A stretch of DNA of 64,000 nt, from positions 1 through 64,000 of the forward strand of contig NZ_RKQJ01000001.1 in the NCBI RefSeq assembly GCF_003814515.1. Reading direction: 5' to 3'. The notes beneath the pieces are model-generated. The model saw nothing but the letters and a program-made list of their open reading frames with translations. It searched no databases and was not told where the DNA came from. The translations under genes and the position numbers were made by a program. How positions within the stretch are numbered: the first letter of the stretch is position 1; the number at the start of each line of letters is the position of its first letter. Shown here one piece after another: positions 51,552 to 60,063 of the stretch. The DNA comes from Salinicoccus roseus. GTDB lineage: Bacteria > Bacillota > Bacilli > Staphylococcales > Salinicoccaceae.

Positions 51552-51956
51552 ATGGAGTCTAGGAAGGTTAGCATTCCAGTATTTATAGGTATAATAATTA
51601 TCAGTATATTTATGTTCTTGTATAATATTGGTTGGGTTACAGTAACCACATTCTATGAGGATGCTAAAATCGGTAAGATCTTTATGATGGGGGTTGGACT
51701 GAGTGGGATAATATGGTCGTTCTTGGGACTGATGATAGCAATTTTAGGACAACAAAGATTTAATAATGGGATATATCTTAGAATGATAATACGAGGGATT
51801 TTTTACACACCATTATTATCATTTCCTATTGTATACGTATTCATTAATCATACTCCAGAAACAATATTAGAAACTGGTATTTTGGTTGTGGTTGTAACTT
51901 CCGTTGTGAAATTAATAATTAAAATTGATGAAAAAGTCATAGGCTTATATGGTTAA
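51552..51956 (+). CDS. Small membrane protein (134 aa)
   Basis: Starts MESRKVSIPVFIGIIIISIF; AGGAGGAGAGATTTA precedes the ATG at 51552. Four transmembrane segments are likely (about 7-25, 42-66, 80-100, 107-127), separated by short charged loops. No family is recognised. The DNA is AT-rich like the island, although it lies outside the attR-like repeat. Confidence 0.65.
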   Translation: MESRKVSIPVFIGIIIISIFMFLYNIGWVTVTTFYEDAKIGKIFMMGVGLSGIIWSFLGLMIAILGQQRFNNGIYLRMIIRGIFYTPLLSFPIVYVFINHTPETILETGILVVVVTSVVKLIIKIDEKVIGLYG

Positions 51957-52130
51957 CTTCCGGATATACTTTTCATAAACCACATCATGTAGTGATACTC
52001 TAAGAATAATCTTAAACTAAATATAAACGTACAATTTTCCCCTGAATTTGACAAAATACTGCTGAAACCATTCAAAATCTTATTCCAATAGTGTAAAATG
52101 ATGTAAATTGCATGTATTGGAGGGGAATCA

Positions 52131-53570
52131 GTGGGAACTTTTGTAGGATTATTAATGTTTTTAGGTGTGGTTGCAACTATCACTCTTTTCGTGCTTGGTT
52201 TAATCCGGGAGAACAGAGGACAAGCGTATTATAGTACATGGAAAGCGGCACTTTATTCCTTCGTGGCGACTTGTCTGCTTGTGGTCCTTTTGGGGATAGT
52301 AAGCAGTGAGTATTCCTTGGCGGATATGGTTGGGATACTATGGTTTTTTGTATCAATTGTGATGTTTGTCTTCATTGCTCTGGCATTGAGGTCCAAGTCT
52401 AAAAACCAGAACCCCCGCAGGCATTTCAGAAGGGCGGGCATCGCATTTGTGACAGGTTTGGCATTGTTCTTCGTGACTGTTGCTGTCACGGATGAAGTGG
52501 AGGAGCCTGTCGACCAGACCGCTTCAGCGGATGAGGATGCTGAAAAGGTGACGGAAGAAGCGACAGAGGAAGAGATTGAAGAGGAATCGAAAGAGGATTC
52601 AGAAGAAGAGGAGGCAGCAGCTGAGGCGGAGAAGGAAAAAGAGGAATCCATCGAAGCTGAGAAAGAGGCCTCCATTGAAGCGGCTGAAAAAGAGAAGGAA
52701 GAGTCGATTGAAGCCGAAAGGGAGAAAGAGGAGTCGATCGAGGAAGCGTCCATAGAGGCTGAGAAGGAAAAGGAAGAATCCATTGAAGCTGAAAAAGAGG
52801 CTTCCATAGAAGCGAAGGAAGAATCGATTGAGAAGGCTGAAGCTGAGAAGGAAAAGTCCATCGAGGAAGCGGAGGCGAAAGCCGAAGCTGAAGAGGAACC
52901 GGTGGAGGAACCTGTAGCTTCCAAGGATGGCCTCATACCGGTCTCCCTCTATCGTGTAGTCGATGGGGATACGGTTAATGTCATTGATGACTCCGGCCAG
53001 GAATTGAAGCTGCGGCTGCTTCTGATCGACACGCCTGAAACGGTCCATCCGAATAAACCGGTGGAACCATATGGCAAGGAAGCGTCTGCAAGACTCACCG
53101 AACTGCTGAATGCGGCAGACCAGCTGTATATTGAATACGACAGCGGTGATAAGACGGATCACTATGACAGGCATCTGGTCTATCTGTACGCGGATGATGT
53201 GAGTGTCCACGAAGTGCTGCTTAAAGAAGGTCTTGCACGCGTGGGCTACATCTATGAACAGCAACGTTACCTGTCCGAATTCCGTGCAGCGGAACAGTAC
53301 GCCAAGGATCGTGGGCTTGGCATCTGGTCCATCCCGGGCTATGTGAATGAAGGCGGGGAAGGATTCAACAGTGAAGAACCGGAACCTGAGCCGGAACCGA
53401 CGAGCGAGCCGGCTACAAGTGAACCGGCCACTTCAGAACCGCAGCAGACGACTGAAAACTTCCAGAACTGCACAGAGCTGAAGAAGGTCTATCCGGACGG
53501 TGTGGCTTCTGACCATGCAGCGTACCAGTCAAAGATGGACAGGGATAAGGACAACTGGGCTTGTGAGTAG
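52131..53570 (+). CDS. Membrane-anchored thermonuclease with Excalibur domain
   Basis: A 479-residue protein starting at GTG (GGAGGGGAATCA upstream). Residues 1-115 hold about four transmembrane helices. Residues 130-265 are a Glu/Lys/Ala-rich repeated tract (EKEKEESIEAEKEASIEA-like units). A staphylococcal-nuclease domain follows (about 275-405) with Arg in LRLLLIDTPE, Glu in the EPYGKEAS region and Arg in HYDRHLVYLY as the expected catalytic residues. A Pro/Glu linker and a C-terminal Excalibur calcium-binding motif (DRDKDNWACE) end the chain. The nuclease is probably held away from the membrane by the long helix. Which side of the membrane it faces is not certain; outward is likely. Confidence 0.88.
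   Translation: MGTFVGLLMFLGVVATITLFVLGLIRENRGQAYYSTWKAALYSFVATCLLVVLLGIVSSEYSLADMVGILWFFVSIVMFVFIALALRSKSKNQNPRRHFRRAGIAFVTGLALFFVTVAVTDEVEEPVDQTASADEDAEKVTEEATEEEIEEESKEDSEEEEAAAEAEKEKEESIEAEKEASIEAAEKEKEESIEAEREKEESIEEASIEAEKEKEESIEAEKEASIEAKEESIEKAEAEKEKSIEEAEAKAEAEEEPVEEPVASKDGLIPVSLYRVVDGDTVNVIDDSGQELKLRLLLIDTPETVHPNKPVEPYGKEASARLTELLNAADQLYIEYDSGDKTDHYDRHLVYLYADDVSVHEVLLKEGLARVGYIYEQQRYLSEFRAAEQYAKDRGLGIWSIPGYVNEGGEGFNSEEPEPEPEPTSEPATSEPATSEPQQTTENFQNCTELKKVYPDGVASDHAAYQSKMDRDKDNWACE
52600..52900 (+). repeat. Degenerate repeats coding for a charged single helix
   Basis: Repeated units coding EKEKEESIEAEKEASIEA with 12- to 30-base periodicity. The alternating Glu/Lys pattern is typical of single-alpha-helix or coiled-coil linkers. 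Confidence 0.75.
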
Positions 53571-53627
53571 CAGGCAGCCATTTAATATGAAGAAACATGT
53601 TCTGGAGATATTGGCATCTCCGCGAGA

Positions 53628-53662
53628 GCTCCGCAGCCAGAATGGCTGTGGAGTTTTTGTGT
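53628..53662 (+). terminator. Terminator of the nuclease gene
   Basis: CTCCGCAGCCA-GAA-TGGCTGTGGAG followed by TTTTTG. Confidence 0.82.
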
Positions 53663-53675
53663 TTGATGGAACATG

Positions 53676-53707
53676 AAAAGGCGCAGCTGAATTTAGCTGC
53701 GCTGGTG
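53676..53707 (-). terminator. Terminator of the 161-aa gene
   Basis: GCGCAGCT-GAATT-TAGCTGCGC; on the minus strand followed by CTTTTC. Confidence 0.65.
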
Positions 53708-53726
53708 ATTCATTATTGGATTCAAT

Positions 53727-54212
53727 TTAATGTCTGTCGAGGAACTGTTCCTCTTCATCATCATGCTTCTTGAAGTACTCCTGTTCATCCTCTGTGACCA
53801 TATCCGGGTTGTTGTCCTCGACTTCGAACATCGTACGGACGCCGGTGTTCACATCGACGACTTCCGTATCATATTCATCCCTCGGAACGACGTTGGTACC
53901 CTTCTCACTGGCTGTATCCTTGTTGGGAGAGTCTGTATCTTCCTGGTGGAGTCCTTCGAAGATGATGACTTCATCATTTTCATAGTGGTTCATGAGGTTC
54001 TTCTTGCTGCCTTCATCAAAGTCCAGCTTATCGATGTCACGGTCGGGATGATCGACGCTCCCATCGATGATCTTCAGGTCTTCAAACTTCGATTTGAGGC
54101 CAGAAAGGTCCTGCTTGGATATGACGACATAATTTTTAAGGTCGATGTAGTTGTCCAGATAGATTTCTGCATCTCGTTCAGTCTTGAATGGTTTGTATTG
54201 ATTCTTATACAT
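53727..54212 (-). CDS. Hypothetical acidic protein, possible general-stress type
   Basis: A 161-residue protein. The first 70 residues (KTERDAEIYLDNYIDLKNYV, then VISKQDLSGLKSKFEDLK) recall the YflT-like fold of general stress proteins, in which a flag of alternating strand and helix handles sequence such as ISKQD. The remaining 90 residues are acidic and look disordered. No signal peptide. GGGGGTC precedes the ATG. Assignment is tentative. Confidence 0.6.
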   Translation of the reverse strand: MYKNQYKPFKTERDAEIYLDNYIDLKNYVVISKQDLSGLKSKFEDLKIIDGSVDHPDRDIDKLDFDEGSKKNLMNHYENDEVIIFEGLHQEDTDSPNKDTASEKGTNVVPRDEYDTEVVDVNTGVRTMFEVEDNNPDMVTEDEQEYFKKHDDEEEQFLDRH

Positions 54213-54267
54213 GTACTTATGACCCCCGTTTTTTAAATAGTTATTCCCTTTGGGGCAGGATTCAAAC

Positions 54268-54300
54268 TAAAAAACCCGCAATACATGTATCGCGGGTTTT
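54268..54300 (-). terminator. Terminator of the CatE-like gene
   Basis: AAAACCCGC and GCGGGTTTT arms around ATACATGTAT; it ends the minus-strand gene at 54307 and could also act on the plus strand. Confidence 0.75.
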
Positions 54301-54306
54301 GAGGAA

Positions 54307-55158
54307 TCATTCTGTTGTCAGGATTGCCTTGTTGCCTGAAGGGTCGTAGGAGACGGTTGTTCCATCTTTGGAAATGACTTCGTGGCCCAGGTCCTCAAGC
54401 CGTTTGGCAGCAGCATTGAGGGAAGCTTCATCAGGGTAGTTCATGATGAATTCGTTGAGGCCGACACTGCCAGGTTCGGGTTGCGGGGCACCGATGCCGT
54501 TCCATACATTGACGGCGATGTGGTGGTGATAGTCTTTAGAAGACATGAATGCAGCCTGTCCCGGGAATTCAGCTACAACCTTGAGCCCGAGCCCTTCCGT
54601 ATAGAACTTCACAGCAGAAGGCATATCGGAGACGTGCAGGTGCAGGTGCCCCATGACCGTGCCTTCTGGCATGCCCTGCCATTCCTGGCCTTCCTCCAGT
54701 GATTCGACGAGATTTTCGAAATCCAGCGGATCGGTCGTCATTTCCACACGTGAACCATTCCAGCTCCATTCTTCGGGTTCCCGGTCCCGGTATACTTCGA
54801 TGCCGTTCCCGTCAGGATCATTGAAGTAGAGGGCTTCACTGACGAGATGGTCGGAAGCACCGAGCCTTACATCATTTTTGGCGAGATGGATGGTGATTGC
54901 GGCGAGGTCTGCACGCTCAGGCAGAAGGATCGCGAAGTGGAACAATCCGGATGTGCGTTTCTTCTCGATGGGATTTTCCGGCTCATGAAGCGAAAGGATG
55001 CTTGTCTTATCGTCTGCCGTGAGCTGCACATCCTTCCCGTTCTGTTCGAGGACCTTGAAGCCCAGCAGTCCGGTATAGAAGTTCAGGGCCTCCTTCATGT
55101 CCGATACGTTGATCTTGACATGGGAGACATGTGTTGCGGGTGATTTATGGAAGTTCAT
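54307..55158 (-). CDS. catE: Catechol 2,3-dioxygenase-like protein (two VOC domains)
   Basis: A 283-residue extradiol dioxygenase of the vicinal oxygen chelate fold with two domains: residues 8-125 (HVSHVKINVSDMKEALNFYT) and 165-283 (GHLHLHVSDMPSAVKFYTEG). The metal ligands fit His in GHLHLHV, His in DYHHHIAVN and Glu in LNEFIMNY. CatE-type enzymes open the ring of catechols that arise from quinone stress. The gene is divergent from an HxlR-type regulator, with a palindrome between them, as with catDE/CatR of Bacillus. TTAGGAGG precedes the ATG. Confidence 0.88.
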   Translation of the reverse strand: MNFHKSPATHVSHVKINVSDMKEALNFYTGLLGFKVLEQNGKDVQLTADDKTSILSLHEPENPIEKKRTSGLFHFAILLPERADLAAITIHLAKNDVRLGASDHLVSEALYFNDPDGNGIEVYRDREPEEWSWNGSRVEMTTDPLDFENLVESLEEGQEWQGMPEGTVMGHLHLHVSDMPSAVKFYTEGLGLKVVAEFPGQAAFMSSKDYHHHIAVNVWNGIGAPQPEPGSVGLNEFIMNYPDEASLNAAAKRLEDLGHEVISKDGTTVSYDPSGNKAILTTE

Positions 55159-55175
55159 AATTGCCTCCTAATAAA

Positions 55176-55192
55176 AGTTACTTTATGTAACT
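55176..55192. promoter_or_regulatory. Perfect palindrome, probable HxlR operator
   Basis: AGTTAC-TTTAT-GTAACT, 18 bases before the catE ATG. HxlR (DUF24) regulators bind such TTAC/GTAA dyads in Bacillus quinone-stress genes. Confidence 0.6.
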
Positions 55193-55287
55193 AAGTTTAT
55201 ATTAATAATTTATATATGTAAAGTAAAATCATATCTTTATGTTTAATGGTAACATATGGTATAATTACATTAAGGATGTGATACACG

Positions 55288-55623
55288 TTGAAACAATCTA
55301 TTCTTTGTCCTAAATTCGAAAAGGCAGTATCACTGCTCAGCCAGAGATGGACGGCACTGGTCATCTATCAGATGCTCGAGTCACCACAGCGTTTTGGAGA
55401 AATACAGGCCGCAATCGGCATCAGCGGCAAAGTGCTTTCCGACCGGCTTAAGGATATGGAACAGGAAGGGCTCATAAAAAGGGATGTATACCCCGAGACG
55501 CCTGTAGTCATAGAATATTCACTTACAGAAAAAGGATGTTCCCTTGAAACTGTATTGAGAGATATTGAAAACTGGTCCCAGGACTGGATCGAAATCGATC
55601 GGCAGAGTGAAACGGGTTCCTAG
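55288..55623 (+). CDS. HxlR-family redox regulator (YodB/CatR/QsrR type)
   Basis: A 111-residue winged-helix protein starting at TTG (AAGGATGTGATACACG upstream). The N-terminal Cys7 in ILCPKFEKAVSLL is at the position of the conserved sensing cysteine of YodB, CatR and QsrR. The helix-turn-helix FGEIQAAIGISGKVLSDRLK and wing DVYPETPVVIEYSLTEKG are typical. It probably represses the divergent catE gene until quinones or oxidants modify the cysteine. It ends at a strong terminator. Confidence 0.88.
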   Translation: MKQSILCPKFEKAVSLLSQRWTALVIYQMLESPQRFGEIQAAIGISGKVLSDRLKDMEQEGLIKRDVYPETPVVIEYSLTEKGCSLETVLRDIENWSQDWIEIDRQSETGS

Positions 55624-55625
55624 CA

Positions 55626-55673
55626 TATAAAAAGTGGGACGGAGGTCATAAGTGACCTCCGTCCCACTTTCAT
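55626..55673. terminator. Bidirectional terminator
   Basis: AAAGTGGGACGGAGGTCA-TAAG-TGACCTCCGTCCCACTTT, a perfect 18-base-pair stem, between converging genes. Confidence 0.93.
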
Positions 55674-55683
55674 TTTCATCAGG

Positions 55684-57168
55684 CTATTTGTTCATGGCCT
55701 TTGCATTAACCGTAACCGGACGCCTGACCGGAACGGTTCTTTTCTGCTTTGTTCTCGGCTCATAAAGGTAGTCTTCCTTGTCGATGTCATCGACCTCATT
55801 TTTAAGGTAGTATTTTCCTTTTGTCAGAACAGCCATGAGTACTGTGAGTGCCGCTGCAAGTGCTGCTGCAAAGAAGGCTGCAGTATTCTCGAGGAATGTG
55901 CCCATGTAACCAAGTGCAGCTACGGTACCGAGAGAACTGGAGACGATGAGTGCCACGACGCCGACCGGATTCCACTTGTACAGGTTCTCTTGGCGGGCTT
56001 CATAGAATGCAGGGCCGATCTTGAGCATCATCTTGACGATGAGGGCGTCGGTAATCAGCACGGCGGCCCATGCCAGCAGGAACACACCCTGGAAGATCAA
56101 TGCTGCATCCAGATGATCCACGATGCCGCCGAGCATGAGGACCATTGCAGTGACGCCTGCAACGACGATCCAGAACCTGCGCCCCGGTGTGAAACGGAAC
56201 ACATTTTCAAAGAAGTTCGATAGGGATAGGGAACTGCTGTAGATGTTCGTCACATTGATGCGGATCTGCGTGAGCATCGTGAATAGTGCACCGCCGATGC
56301 CGAGCAGCTGGACGATGTAGACGCCAGGATTCGGTTCCGCAAGGCGGACACCGAACCATATGCCGAGGCCGCCCATGACGCCGTAACAGAAGATCTGCGG
56401 GATGACACCGATCATGACGGATCCGACCTTAAGATGTTCCGGTTTCAGGAACCGTGCGTAGTCGGATGCGAGCAGTGCAGTCAGTCCCATGATTCCGTGC
56501 TGCATGCCGATGCACATCAGAAGTGCAGTGCCGCCGATCTGCACACCTTCGGGCATGTAGGTCCAGAAGCGGCCATCATATAGTGATGTAGTGAACAGTG
56601 CAACAGTAATTGCTGCGATAAGGAAAGCAAAGAATATCGGCAGAGACCATTTCTGCAGTTTATCCAGCTGCTTGATTCCGAACCAGTTCAATGGAATGAC
56701 AAGTGTACCGAATACGACGATCAGCAGCCAAAGCGGAATGGCCGGGAAGAATTCATGTACAGCGTACACAAGGATCATGCCTTCGAACGCACAGTACATG
56801 ATGAAGTTGGATGCGTAGATCAGGGAAGTCAATGAAGCGCCTATGTACCCGAATCCGCCGCCTCGCGACATCAGGTTGACGTTCATCCCGGATCTTGCAG
56901 ATAAGTAGGAAATAATCGTACCCATGATACCTGCTACAATAATGGCATAACCAGCGGATATGAGCGCGTTCACTGCACCGAATTGAAGTGCCATGACACT
57001 GCCCAGCTGGAAGTAGAAGATTGCAGTTGCGATACCAAAGGTTATGTTGGTGATGCTGAACCAGCCCATGTTCCTTTCTTTGTAAGGAACTTTGTCCAAG
57101 GAGTAGTCATCTTCCTGTTCTTCAATCTCATGATCAATCTTTTGATCTGTCGCTTTCACAGATCCCAT
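55684..57168 (-). CDS. NCS1-family nucleobase permease (cytosine/purine permease type)
   Basis: A 494-residue protein with about twelve transmembrane segments. An N-terminal cytosolic DYSLDKVPYKERNMGWFSIT leads into TM1, where ITNITFGIATAIFYFQLGSV and later LSARSGMNVNLMSRGGGFGY are NCS1-typical. These are sodium- or proton-driven importers of cytosine, purines, allantoin or related compounds; the substrate is open. The ATG at 57168 follows GGAGAGGATATGT and is preferred to 57207. A cre-like site lies upstream at 57280. Confidence 0.86.
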   Translation of the reverse strand: MGSVKATDQKIDHEIEEQEDDYSLDKVPYKERNMGWFSITNITFGIATAIFYFQLGSVMALQFGAVNALISAGYAIIVAGIMGTIISYLSARSGMNVNLMSRGGGFGYIGASLTSLIYASNFIMYCAFEGMILVYAVHEFFPAIPLWLLIVVFGTLVIPLNWFGIKQLDKLQKWSLPIFFAFLIAAITVALFTTSLYDGRFWTYMPEGVQIGGTALLMCIGMQHGIMGLTALLASDYARFLKPEHLKVGSVMIGVIPQIFCYGVMGGLGIWFGVRLAEPNPGVYIVQLLGIGGALFTMLTQIRINVTNIYSSSLSLSNFFENVFRFTPGRRFWIVVAGVTAMVLMLGGIVDHLDAALIFQGVFLLAWAAVLITDALIVKMMLKIGPAFYEARQENLYKWNPVGVVALIVSSSLGTVAALGYMGTFLENTAAFFAAALAAALTVLMAVLTKGKYYLKNEVDDIDKEDYLYEPRTKQKRTVPVRRPVTVNAKAMNK

Positions 57169-57279
57169 ACATATCCTCTCCATTTCTATGAAATTTTCAA
57201 ATTGCATGACTTTTACACTGTATACTTAATAGCCGAAAGAATCAACCTTTGCACCGCTTTATGCGACTAATATTGTGAT

Positions 57280-57293
57280 TGAAAGCACTTTCT
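57280..57293. promoter_or_regulatory. cre-like (CcpA) site
   Basis: TGAAAGCACTTTCT differs by two bases from the palindrome TGAAAGCGCTTTCA bound by CcpA, and lies about 112 bases before the permease start, so carbon catabolite control is likely. Confidence 0.6.
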
Positions 57294-57470
57294 TTTATAC
57301 ATTTTTACCTTAATAAAATGAAACTATATTTAATTTTTATATGAAAATTAACTACATTAGTTTGATGGATTTGAAGGATGTGTACCCTTTGTGGGAGAAG
57401 GGGAGCCGACGGTTTGGGTGGGAATTTTGTCTGGATGAAAGAAGGCCTTCTAAATTATTCGGGCATAAAA
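57294..57470. other. Intergenic region without genes
   Basis: AT-rich to 57370, then a stretch (57370-57460) with no ORF of note. It should hold the permease promoter on the minus strand, though no strong -35/-10 pair stood out. Confidence 0.4.
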
Positions 57471-57517
57471 TAACACGGATGAATAACGAAGGGTAATCAT
57501 TATTCATCCGTGTTTTG
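57471..57517. terminator. Bidirectional terminator
   Basis: ACACGGATGAATAA pairs with TTATTCATCCGTGT; TTTT follows on the plus strand. Confidence 0.8.
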
Positions 57518-57580
57518 ATAATTTTTTTATTTTTTTATGGTTCCATCAAAATGTAATCGCGTTAAACAGGAACGTTAATG

Positions 57581-59125
57581 CTATTCGTCATCCGTTTTTT
57601 TAATTTCCACATCAAGGTCTTCTGTAGCCGGTCCTTCGATGACATTACCTTTGAAGTTGAAGCGGGAGCCATGGCATGGGCAGTCCCATGTCCTGTCCTC
57701 CTGGTTCCAGCTCAGGCTGCATCCCATATGGGTACAGCGGTTGTCCACGACCAGGTACTCATTGCTGTCATCATCGCGGTACAGCCCTTTCTTCATTATG
57801 CCATCCTGGACGACTGCCCCTTCACCTGCAGAAAGGTTCGTCTCATTGATGTCCGGATAGTTCTTCAGCATATTCTTCGCTTCGACGCCGAGGCTCTCCA
57901 ACGGTGTTGTGGCGAACTGCTTGAGCTGGGCGAATGTACCCTTCTTACGGTGTGGGCTGACCATATCATGATACCTGTTCTCATTGCCCGCGATCAGGTC
58001 GCTGATGATCATGGAGGAGAGGACGCCGTTGGTCATGCCGTATTTGTTGAATCCGGATGCGACGAACCGGTTGTCATGCTTCTGATCGAAATACCCGATG
58101 TAGGGGAGGGAGTCCACCGTCATCTGATCCTGTGCGCGGAAGGCATACAACCGCTCGTGGTTGGTCGTCTTCTGATCGGCGTAGAGCCTGAGTTTCTCCA
58201 ACTGCCCGGTCATATCCTGTTCGTCATAGGACATATGCCCAAGTCCGCCAAAGAGGACGGTAGGGAGTTCCTTGTCCGGGTTGACAATATTCCTTGTCGT
58301 CAGCCCGGGACCATCGAACCCGTTCAATGACAGATCTTCGGATGGCGGGGTGGACGTCGTGACGACGAGGCCATAGGACCGGTTGATCTTGAAACTGTTG
58401 AAGTAGAACCCCTGATAATCGAGGAACGGGAAGTGGGTGGCGACGACGAGATGTTCGAAATCGATGCTTATCCCTTCCGATGTCTTCAATGTATTGCCTT
58501 CGACACCTTTGCCCATCACATGTTCATATATTTCGACGCCTTTCTCTTCGAGGACTTCCAGTATGCCCTTCAGGAACTTCAACGGATGGAATTCCCCCTG
58601 GTTCCTCATGACAAGCTGGGCGACGGTTTCAAAGGGGAGATCGAACTGTTCCTTCAATAGGGAGCCGTCGATATCGAGGTCCTCATAGACCTTGGCCTCT
58701 TTTTCCAGTTCTTTGACCGAGCTTTCATTTTCAGCATACATGACCCCGTCGACCCTTCTGAAGTCGCAGTCTATGTTGTGCTTTCTGCTGATCGATTCAA
58801 TTTCATCTATGGCCGCCATCTGGGATTCATAATAGAGGCGGGCGGTCTCCTTGTCCTGCTGCTTGCTGATCTGGCTGTAGAGCGGACCCTGCTGTGCCAT
58901 GAGGCGGGCAGTTGTATTCGCTGTCGTACCGGTGAGTACCTTATTGGCCTCAAGTACCATAACTTGGCGGCCCTGCATGGCAAGCTTATATGCATTCATC
59001 AGGCCGGTGATTCCGGCACCGACGACAAGCACCTCAGTACTCGTATCGTTTTCCAGCGTAGGGTAAGAGGGCAGGTCGACAGTATCAGTCCAAAAAGAGA
59101 TGTTGTCATTGTTGAATTCGCTCAT
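57581..59125 (-). CDS. FAD-dependent oxidoreductase with C-terminal Rieske domain (YhfW-like)
   Basis: A 514-residue fusion. The N-terminal DAO-type FAD domain has VLVVGAGITGLMNAYKLA and later FVASGFNKYGMTNG. The C-terminal Rieske [2Fe-2S] domain has CTHMGC (464-469) and CPCHGS (482-487), giving the two Cys and two His ligands. Such proteins couple oxidation of an amine or related substrate to the cluster; the substrate is not known. The ATG at 59125 follows GAGGAGGATAATTG. It is divergent from the second tRNA array. Confidence 0.92.
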   Translation of the reverse strand: MSEFNNDNISFWTDTVDLPSYPTLENDTSTEVLVVGAGITGLMNAYKLAMQGRQVMVLEANKVLTGTTANTTARLMAQQGPLYSQISKQQDKETARLYYESQMAAIDEIESISRKHNIDCDFRRVDGVMYAENESSVKELEKEAKVYEDLDIDGSLLKEQFDLPFETVAQLVMRNQGEFHPLKFLKGILEVLEEKGVEIYEHVMGKGVEGNTLKTSEGISIDFEHLVVATHFPFLDYQGFYFNSFKINRSYGLVVTTSTPPSEDLSLNGFDGPGLTTRNIVNPDKELPTVLFGGLGHMSYDEQDMTGQLEKLRLYADQKTTNHERLYAFRAQDQMTVDSLPYIGYFDQKHDNRFVASGFNKYGMTNGVLSSMIISDLIAGNENRYHDMVSPHRKKGTFAQLKQFATTPLESLGVEAKNMLKNYPDINETNLSAGEGAVVQDGIMKKGLYRDDDSNEYLVVDNRCTHMGCSLSWNQEDRTWDCPCHGSRFNFKGNVIEGPATEDLDVEIKKTDDE

Positions 59126-59240
59126 CAATTATCCTCCTCAAACATTTTTATATCTTTTACCCTCATTCCATATGAAATACTTATGGACAGCAAATTTTGT
59201 CCAAAGTGTAAATTTTACGTAACGAAATTAAAAAAACCGC

Positions 59241-59269
59241 TTGAAAATATTTCATAAAACGTATAGTAT
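59241..59269 (+). promoter_or_regulatory. Possible promoter of the second tRNA array
   Basis: TTGAAA (59241-59246) with TAGTAT 17 bases later, or TATAGT 15 bases later. Confidence 0.5.
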
Positions 59270-59304
59270 ATGTATCAGGCGTTGAAAGCGCACAATAATA
59301 TTAC

Positions 59305-59378
<74 letters not shown>

Positions 59379-59392
59379 TATTTTTACATACA

Positions 59393-59468
59393 GGTCCCGT
59401 GGTGTAGCGGTTAACATGCCTGCCTGTCACGCAGGAGATCGCGGGTTCGATTCCCGTCGGGACCGCCA
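59393..59468 (+). tRNA. tRNA-Asp (GTC), copy 2
   Basis: Identical to 1297-1372, CCA encoded. Confidence 0.96.
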
Positions 59469-59495
59469 TTATTTTTTTTTGACTATACATACCAA

Positions 59496-59568
59496 GGTTC
59501 AGTAGCTCAGTCGGTAGAGCATGTGATTGAAGCTCACAGTGTCGGCGGTTCGATTCCGTCCTGAACCA
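59496..59568 (+). tRNA. tRNA-Phe (GAA), copy 2
   Basis: Same body as 1387-1459, but the discriminator A is followed by TTC, so CCA is not encoded. Confidence 0.95.
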
Positions 59569-59580
59569 TTCTAATAATAT

Positions 59581-59654
59581 GGCGGTTGTGGTGAAGTGGT
59601 TAACACACCGGATTGTGGTTCCGGCATTCGTGGGTTCGATCCCCATCAGCCGCC
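59581..59654 (+). tRNA. tRNA-His (GTG), copy 2
   Basis: Same body as 1727-1800 including the extra 5' G; CCA not encoded. Confidence 0.95.
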
Positions 59655-59666
59655 CTTATTGGTTAT

Positions 59667-59740
59667 GCGGGTGTAGTTAAATGGTATAACCCCAGCCTTC
59701 CAAGCTGATGTCGTGGGTTCGATTCCCATCACCCGCTCCA
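59667..59740 (+). tRNA. tRNA-Gly (TCC), translational type
   Basis: Acceptor GCGGGTG/CACCCGC, D-loop with the normal GG (AAATGGTA), anticodon loop CTTCCAA, CCA encoded. It reads GGA and GGG codons. Confidence 0.95.
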
Positions 59741-59749
59741 TTTTATTAT

Positions 59750-59824
59750 TCCACAGTAGCTCAGTGGTAGAGCTATCGGCTGTTAACCGATCGGTCGTAG
59801 GTTCGAATCCTACCTGTGGAGCCA
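59750..59824 (+). tRNA. tRNA-Asn (GTT), copy 2
   Basis: Identical to 45446-45520, CCA encoded. Confidence 0.96.
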
Positions 59825-59825
59825 T

Positions 59826-59897
59826 GGCCCGTTGGTCAAGTGGTTAAGACACCGCCCTTTCACGGCGGTAACACGGGTTCGAATCCCGTACGGGTCA
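59826..59897 (+). tRNA. tRNA-Glu (TTC)
   Basis: Acceptor GGCCCGT/ACGGGTC, anticodon loop CTTTCAC, CCA not encoded. A terminator-like hairpin follows before tRNA-Ser. Confidence 0.95.
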
Positions 59898-59900
59898 TAA

Positions 59901-59927
59901 CAGAAGTGAGCCTGCTCACTTCTTTTT
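59901..59927 (+). terminator. Terminator between tRNA-Glu and tRNA-Ser
   Basis: GAAGTGAG-CCTG-CTCACTTC followed by TTTTTC, only three bases after tRNA-Glu. Confidence 0.72.
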
Positions 59928-59934
59928 CAATCAT

Positions 59935-60022
59935 GGACAGTTGGCCGAGCGGCTTAAGGCGCACGCCTGGAACGCGTGTATACGGCAACCCCGTATCGAG
60001 GGTTCGAATCCCTCACTGTCCG
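59935..60022 (+). tRNA. tRNA-Ser (GGA)
   Basis: Type II tRNA; acceptor GGACAGT/ACTGTCC, anticodon loop CTGGAAC, long variable arm, CCA not encoded. Confidence 0.95.
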
Positions 60023-60026
60023 TACT

Positions 60027-60063
60027 CACCCCTTGAAACCAGAAGGTTTCGAGGGGCTTTTTT
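60027..60063 (+). terminator. Terminator of the second tRNA array
   Basis: CCCCTTGAAACC-AGAA-GGTTTCGAGGGG followed by CTTTTTT. Confidence 0.85.
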
